From Rhizoctonia solani (Eukaryota; Basidiomycota; Agaricomycetes; Cantharellales; Ceratobasidiaceae), in the NCBI RefSeq assembly GCF_016906535.1, contig NC_057371.1, positions 558,001 through 622,000 on the forward strand: a DNA stretch of 64,000 bases. Reading direction: 5' to 3'. The notes under the pieces are model-generated. The model was given only the letters and a program-made list of their open reading frames with translations. It made no database searches and was not told where the DNA came from. The position numbers and the translations under genes were made by a program. Below, one piece after another: positions 57,895 through 64,000 of this stretch. Position 1 is the stretch's first letter; each line of letters starts with the position of its first letter.

Positions 57895-59367
57895 ATGCTC
57901 GCTAAAGTTGCCTTTGCTCTTCTTTCTGTTGCATCATCGGTGCTGGCACACGGTAATCTGCAGGAAATTGTTGTCGAGAACCCTCCAGCTACCTACAGTA
58001 CGTCGTTAAATGCGCATTTATAAGTAGTCACTGATTGCAGCTACTTAGTTCCGTGGTTGCCCTTCCAAGACCCTTACAAGACGCCATCGCCCGATCGCGT
58101 CGGGCGCAAGATTCCGGACAATGGCCCAGTCGAAGATGTTACTTCTATCGACATTCAATGTAACAAAGGAGCCGTTCCTGCTGCCTTAATTGCCACAGCT
58201 GCCGCAGGTTCCAATGTTGCACTGTAAGCTCTCAAATCTCACTTGCCATCGTTGATCTTCAAGCTCATCTCTAAACCTTTTAGTAACTGGACCGACTGGC
58301 CCACCTCCCACATTGGCCCTGTGATCACCTACCTTGCAAAGGCTCCATCTGACATCACGAAGTGGAGCCCTGGTACCGAGTATGTATAGTTATTATTGCA
58401 CGACTATTGTATGCTAACTCCTGAATAGCAAAGTGTGGTTCAAAATTGACGAGGCTGGTCTTGATAACGGAAAATGGGCTGGCACCGATGTTCTCTTGTC
58501 CCAGAATGGTCTCTGGACTGTTAAAATCCCTCAGAACTTACAGCCCGGCCAATATCTTATGCGTCACGAGATCATTGCTCTTCACGGTGCTCAGAACTAC
58601 CCTGGTGCTCAATTCTACCCCAGCTGCATTCAGTTCGAGATCACTGGTTCTGGTACCGCCATTCCCAACGATTCTGACTTGGTCTCTTTCCCTGGTGCAT
58701 ACTCCCCCACGGATCCTGGGGTCAAATACAACCCATACGCTGGTGCGACCACCTACCCTATCCCTGGTCCCCCTGTGTAAGTTTTGATACGAATGTTTCC
58801 GTGGATTTTACTAATTCTCTGATAGCTGGAACGGAGCTGGCTCAGGTACCGGAAATGGTGGATCTGGTTCTCCCGCCTCTTCTGTCGCTGCTCCTTCGTC
58901 GACTGCTGCCGCTTCTTCCACTCAAGCAGCTTCATCCGTCGTTGTTTCATCCACCGCAGTAGTTTCTAGCACTGAAGCCGCTCCTTCGACTAGTGCTGCT
59001 GCTACGGAGACTGCCAGTGCTCCTGTTGAGACCGAGCCTTCTACCAGTGCCCCAGCTGTTACATCGACTGATGCCGCTCCCTCTGCAAGCTCATCCACTG
59101 TAGCCCCTGTTTCCTCTCAAGCTCCTGCTCCATCCAGTGCCGCAGCTCCCAGCACCACTGCAGCCCCATCGACTCCTACTGGGGGGGCTGGTGCTCTCGC
59201 CGCTCTCTACGCGCAGTGTGGAGGTAACAATTACAACGGCCCCAAGGTGAGTTGACCTGTTATTTCCGTTAATATAGCACCTTAACATTGAATGAAAATA
59301 GGGCTGCGTTTCTCCTTATGTTTGCAAGGAGTGGAACGCTTACTATTCCCAGTGTGTCCAGGCCTAG
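57895..59367 (+). CDS. AA9 lytic polysaccharide monooxygenase with C-terminal CBM1
   Basis: Copper enzyme that oxidatively cleaves cellulose or hemicellulose. The signal peptide ends LLSVASSVLA, leaving the copper-binding N-terminal His (HGNLQEIVV). The second His is in RHEIIALHGAQNYPG and the axial Tyr in QFYPSCIQFEI. A Ser/Thr/Ala-rich linker of about 110 residues (PASSVAAPSSTAAASSTQAA and on) leads to a CBM1 (LYAQCGGNNYNGPK split by an intron from GCVSPYVCKEWNAYYSQC). Introns: 57999-58049 (acceptor CTTAG, giving TYIPWLP), about 58225-58282, 58383-58429, 58779-58825 and within the CBM1 at 59248-59302. Last codon Ala before TAG at 59365. The cellulose-binding module suggests crystalline cellulose as target. 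Confidence 0.96.
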
Positions 59368-59687
59368 TTAGTTACACTTATAGGCGCGAATGTATGGATT
59401 TTTTCACTAGCTCTGGAGCTTATAATGCTGCGCATGTATTTTAGTCCTTGATATGGATGCATTTAGTTACTCGAACGTTAATTTGGAATGGTTTGATTTA
59501 TCCAACGCAAGTCGAACATCCTCACGCCATTTAATTGTCACTTGCTGACTATTCGATTACACATGCTTCACCCCTTTCGCCTGTTAAACCATTTTTTGAA
59601 ATATGTGCAAGTACGGGACTAGGGTATATTCCAGTCGACAAGGGACAATCAAATGTAATACATGCGCTGTATTTCATTGGAACCCAG
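59368..59687. other. Spacer between converging genes
   Basis: 3' flanks of the AA9 gene and the MACPF/jacalin gene. Small frames only. Confidence 0.45.
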
Positions 59688-62443
59688 CTAAAGCGGAGCC
59701 CAGATGAAGAGAATTCCATCCAACAAGCTCGCACTATTCGAAATGCCGAATTGTTCAACTCCAACGCAATCGCTAGATTTTGAATGCGTACCTTTTCCCG
59801 CATATATAATGCAGACGAGTAGCTTTCCCGTCTCTAGTTCGAGGTGCCTCGCATCTGAATTCATCACCACCGCCCCCACCGAATACTTGACTTTTCCGGC
59901 CTAGAAAAATACTGGTAATTAGATAACATCCTAATAACTAAAGGTCTATAAAATCTTGCCTTTATTGGTCGTAAAGCATAGCTGGTTGATATATTTCTTG
60001 CACCGACCAGTAACAGCTACTATATGCTCATTGAAATCCAAGTGAAAGGAACCCTCTTTTCCACCAGAACCGCCGTGATACTTCCCTGATTGAGATGTCG
60101 GAGCACTTTTTCCAGATCGATCGCTGTACGAGATCTAATCAGAGCATGAGGTTTGTGGGTTAAAATCAGTTTTTTAAAGCTTACCTGTATTCCATCAATC
60201 AGGCTCCAGTGTTTCACTCGAACACTTGAGATGCAGGTGGAATCTGAGTGCTGAACAATTGGCCAATCACTGAAAGGACTTCCCCCCATGCCACCAAGAT
60301 ACCGCAAGAACTGTCTGTCTCCACTTAACCCCGATCCTTGGACGTCATGGATCCAGATGCTCTAAGTTGTGGAGGTAAGCTGCGGAACCAAAGCGCCATC
60401 CGTCGATAAGAGCCCACCTGAAGTTCATGTAGTATTCCATCTTGATTCACACCTGAAAATGCAGATAGACACCCGCCTGGACTTCGCATGATTTGTGGAG
60501 AACCACTCGCCGACCCAAAGTGCTGCGAAGTTCTGCCTTGACTAGTGCTAAATTGGATCCCACAGATCCCCTTATTATCTTTCCATAATAGTATATCGGT
60601 TACATGTTCTCCTATAGAATTAAAATGTTCATAAAATATTCAACGACTGGACATTGTGAAAGAGTAATGTTATCGTACCATGTCGCAAATCAAAGTTAGC
60701 GACCGTCCGGTGTTGTACACCGCCGTAGTGGACTGGAGACGATTCAGCTGCGTATGTAATAGAAATGGATTTGATGTGATGTGTGTCGGAAAAGACAGCT
60801 AACTTCAAAATTGTTTTAAAAGCATAGGACGATCCGTCAAAATACATTCCTCTCGGCATGATTGTGTTAAGAATATTCGGGAAGTATATTGTAAGCGATT
60901 GATGTAGGTCGGTCAGCTTGGATTGAAGCTGGTTGTTTAGTATTGATGTAATGGGCGTTGTCTTAATAATCCGGACCTGTTCCCACTGGGATGGAGGCAC
61001 TGGCCAGAGTAAATAGGTAAGATTGGCTAGGATTCGCCAATATTAATTAAGAATGAGCAAACCTGATTTGCCTAGCCATTCCCGGATATTGTCTTCACTT
61101 TGTAGCATAGTTGGGTGTCCGCCCTAGAAGTACCAATAATATTATTAATTTATCGCCTCAAGAAAGACCGGTACAAAAGTGCCTACCTGTGTGGAGATCC
61201 TAGCTGTTGCCGACATTGATAGCCTTTGAAGTCCTAGATAGGATTGTTCCGCCAAATACTTGAACAATAATATTAGGCCCAAGTTTCCTGTGAGGAGCAG
61301 TTTGTGGAAGCAACGCACATTCATTGCAATTGATTCGGAATCGGTTACCGTCAAAGACACCCCAATATCAAATACCTACAGTCAGACGTTCTATTCAAGT
61401 TTGAACAAGTCTCTTCCCTAAACCCCATACCAAAGGAACAACGTCGCCCCTAGAATAATTAAGCGAGTTGTAACTTGCAACTTAGATTTCTTAATAAAAA
61501 AAACCCCCCTACCAATTCTCAAACACCCGATAGGTGGCATTGGCCTTCTCAAATTGAGTAGGCAGGTTCAAAGCTTTGGAAAACGCATCCTCAAGCTCTG
61601 CAATCGGCGATAGGTCCTGAACCAAAAGTTCGATGCGGAGCTTTGGAATTATGATGTGTTTCGTGATTGATCGGCGTCTCGGATTTGCTTGACAGTTATT
61701 ACGAACCATTCTGGACAAAGTCCACGGTGACTTGTCTTGTAGAGCAGAAATGAGCCATCCTTTATGGACGTAGTTGGTGTCGCGGTCGTTCTCTGTTGTG
61801 GTAACTTCAGACTCAATATTATTAATTTCTTGAATACCGAGCGGTAGAGTTGAAGTATGTTGAGCCACTTGGTGCGTTCCCCATCTTGGACCATTGTCAC
61901 CATCAATCCTAACACCAAATAGATCTGTTGAAGTTAACCAGTCATTTACTTGAGCGCAATACTCAATCAATGTTTGGCTTACATCTTTTGTCATGTAGCT
62001 TTCCGATTTTAGTATTAGCATTGGGTTAGCTTTTGCCCATAAGAAGACTTCATACCAATGAAGCTTTGGAGAGCTCATCAAGCTGACTATACGGTGTATC
62101 ACTTTGATATTGCCCTGGTAATGGATATGCATTATTGTTGCAACCTAGGAGTAACTCCTCGTCTTGATCATAGTCTATTTTCATCCTTAGCATCTTCATA
62201 AATTGAAAGATTGGTACAAGCATGTATTTACCTTGCTTATCTTTCATATCAGTAGCTGGAGTATTGTCGTTGATGAAAAGGTTGCCACTTTGCCACACAA
62301 TCAGCTGACGAGATCGGTCGGTGGCATGACGCTGGGCGCTTGTCTATTCTCTTCAGACTCGAGGACAGCACAGCCCAAGATCGTGATAGAAATTGTACCT
62401 TCTTTATCGAACAAGGGTCAGAAGACTTAGAGAGCCATATCAC
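59688..62443 (-). CDS. MACPF-like protein fused to jacalin-like lectin domains (5' exons uncertain)
   Basis: Many short exons. N-terminal part: HATDRSRQLIVWQSGNLF near 62310, KANPMLILKSESYMTKDVSQ near 62010, ATYRVFENW joined to GDVVPLV and then FDIGVSLTVT (61385-61525), which matches the W-G-x-x-x-x..G core of MACPF proteins, and GGHPTMLQSEDNIREWLG at 61060-61120. C-terminal part has jacalin-type signatures: YFDGSSYAFKTILKLAVF, GGVQHRTVANFDLRH, GICGIQFSTSQGRTSQHFGS, LGGMGGSPFSD, KYHGGSGGKEGSF, KSQVFGGGGGDEF and the last exon SASLLDGILFIWAPL. MACPF proteins of fungi can form membrane pores and jacalin modules bind sugars, so a sugar-guided pore former is inferred. The start codon was not found; an exon to 62343 follows a 55-nt intron and the frame is open upstream to about 62443. 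Several internal joins (62050-62110, 61200-61330) are unsettled. Confidence 0.6.
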
Positions 62444-62878
62444 TACTTTCCCTAGTTTGGTAAGTTGGTACCAACTTTGTAATGCTGGTAATTACGTTGT
62501 CTAACGGCTTATGTATAAGAGTGCAACTATGTATAATAGAATAAGAGAAGCTACAAATTTCATTTCAAGAAGAAAAGTGGGTTCAGATACGTTACTATCC
62601 CCACTCTTCAAGGCAACTCACTCAATAATATACTATTTAGACAAACATAGGCGAAGACCTATTATCTGTTATGAAAATATAACATCCACCATTGCTCCGA
62701 CCCAGTCTAGAGGTATCGGACAACAATATTACCGGCTTTAGAGGCCTTACCAACATAACACAATATCAGTATCATATGTGCTGTCCTCAGAAGTTGATTT
62801 ATACTCGGCGCTTATATTCGCTAGTACCACGTGACCATAGGCGTTTCCACCCATCACGACCCACAACCAACGAGCATC
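62444..62878. other. Intergenic, divergent from coronin
   Basis: May contain 5' exons of the MACPF/jacalin gene and the coronin promoter. No clear motif. Confidence 0.4.
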
Positions 62879-64000
62879 ATGTCGCGTTTTGTACGCCCGT
62901 CCAAGTACAGGTAAGTACCATTTCACACAAAGATGACCATGACTAACTGTTCAAAAGGCATGTTTTCGGCCAATCCGCAAAGAAGGAATGGTGCATTGAG
63001 AATGTCAAAGTCTCGAATAGCGCCTGGGACACTAATCTGATCAGTGCCTCTGCGGTAGGTGCCATACTAATGACTCTCTACGTTGAATTAAAAATTATAT
63101 GCAGTCATACGTTGCGCTCAACTGGAACTCCTCTGGAGGAGGCGCGTTTGCCATTCTACCAGTCGCGTCCCCGTTCCGCCCATTGCCCCACAATCTCCCA
63201 TACAAACTCCCGGATATCATCCCGCTTGCCCGTGGTCATTCCGCCCCGGTACTCGACACCGACTGGTCGCCGTTCAACGACTCTGTTGTAGCTAGCGGTG
63301 GTGAAGACGGACGTGTGCTCATCTGGAAGGTCGAAGAGTCTCAGTTCGAGAACTGGGGCGCCGAGAAATGGCAGCCACGTGACTTTGATCCTGTCGCGAC
63401 AATTACTGGCTCGGGCCGTAAAGTAGGCCAGGTCTTGTTCCACCCGACAGCTGAGAACGTTCTTGCGAGCTCGACTGTCGGCGATGGGACCGTCAGGCTC
63501 TGGGACCTGGCTGACACGAACGAAGCCAAGATTGCGCTCACGGGACATACCGATACGATTCAGTCGCTGACCTGGAACCCGACTGGAACGCTCTTGGCCA
63601 CCACCTGTCGCGACCGCAAGATTCGGCTGTTTGACCCTCGTGCTGGCAGCGAGGCGGTACGGATTGGTGACGGACATGCAGGTATCAAGGGTGCGCGCGT
63701 TGTGTGGTTGGGCGGACATGATCGTATTGCAACGACTGGGTTCAGCAAGATGAGTGAGCGCCAGCTTGCCCTTTGGGATACCAGCTCGCTGGCAAATATC
63801 AAGACTGTCTCGATTGATCAGTCGTCTGGTGTGATCATGCCGTTCTGGAGCGACAATAATGTTCTGTTCCTGGCTGGCAAAGGGTGGGTGCCATTCATGC
63901 ATCTGATGGACCCAAACTTATGTTCGACTATGCAGAGACGGTAACATCCGGTCGTACGAGTACGAGAACGACAACCTATACGAGCTGTCGGAGTACAAGT
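62879..64000 (+). CDS. CRN1: Coronin, WD40 actin-binding protein (3' end beyond window)
   Basis: Regulates actin filament turnover through the Arp2/3 complex (family knowledge). Start at 62879 gives MSRFVRPSKYR, the hallmark coronin N-terminus, joined to HVFGQSAKKEWCIENVKVSN and then SAWDTNLISASA. WD40 repeats follow: GHSAPVLDTDWSPFNDSVVA, SGGEDGRVLIWKV, GDGTVRLWDLAD, GHTDTIQSLTWNPTGTLLAT, and FSKMSERQLALWDTSSL. The last exon in the window begins DGNIRSYEYENDNLYELSEY after an intron at about 63881-63936 (acceptor GCAG). The conserved basic actin-binding patch RFVRPSKYR is intact. The C-terminal coiled coil lies outside the window. Confidence 0.97.

Noticed and set aside
1..64000. CRISPR arrays, operons, riboswitches, phage genes
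   Set aside because: Intron-rich eukaryotic DNA; no regularly spaced repeats or bacterial signals were seen.

Overview
The window looks like nuclear DNA of a filamentous basidiomycete (Agaricomycetes). Genes are cut by many 45-60 nt introns. The gene set combines wood and plant-wall enzymes (GH74, GH30, AA9 with a CBM1, GH32) with fungal housekeeping genes (squalene synthase, coronin, pyridoxal kinase, a WW/FF-domain factor). A Rhizoctonia/Ceratobasidiaceae-like species is my best guess; that is inference from gene content, not a database match.

Layout. 1-4.5 kb: two secreted glycoside hydrolases (GH74 cut by the window edge, GH32), both on the minus strand. 6-13.2 kb: F-box/LRR-like protein, squalene synthase (ERG9), an RRM nucleolar protein resembling Nop8, and a tiny secreted six-cysteine peptide with knottin spacing. 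15.4-23 kb: DUF4336 protein, TCERG1/CA150-like WW-FF protein, cytochrome P450. 25-31.6 kb: 2OG-Fe(II) oxygenase with a 7-nt microexon, pyridoxal kinase, GH30 glucanase. 33.9-37.3 kb: small secreted protein (a paralogue lies at 52.3-53.1 kb), a Ser/Pro-rich protein and a coiled-coil protein. 38,018-44,339: a complete but disabled Ty3/gypsy LTR retrotransposon on the minus strand. 45.6-50.2 kb: a large multi-exon gene I do not recognise and a conserved-looking Ser/Pro/Arg-rich protein. 52.3-59.4 kb: the secreted paralogue, an M28 aminopeptidase, an intron-bearing tRNA-Ile(AAU), and an AA9 monooxygenase. 59.7-64 kb: a MACPF-like protein fused to jacalin-like lectin sequence, and coronin running off the right edge.

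The genes do not form an obvious pathway cluster. They group loosely into secreted carbohydrate and protein degradation, small secreted or lectin/pore-forming proteins that could act on other organisms, and unrelated housekeeping genes. The most unusual features concern splicing: three introns start with GC rather than GT, each supported by a conserved motif or a paralogue, and a 7-nt exon completes an iron-binding motif. Exon models were assembled by eye from splice sites and protein motifs, so individual boundaries need transcript support. Gene-free stretches are listed with what I could see in them.
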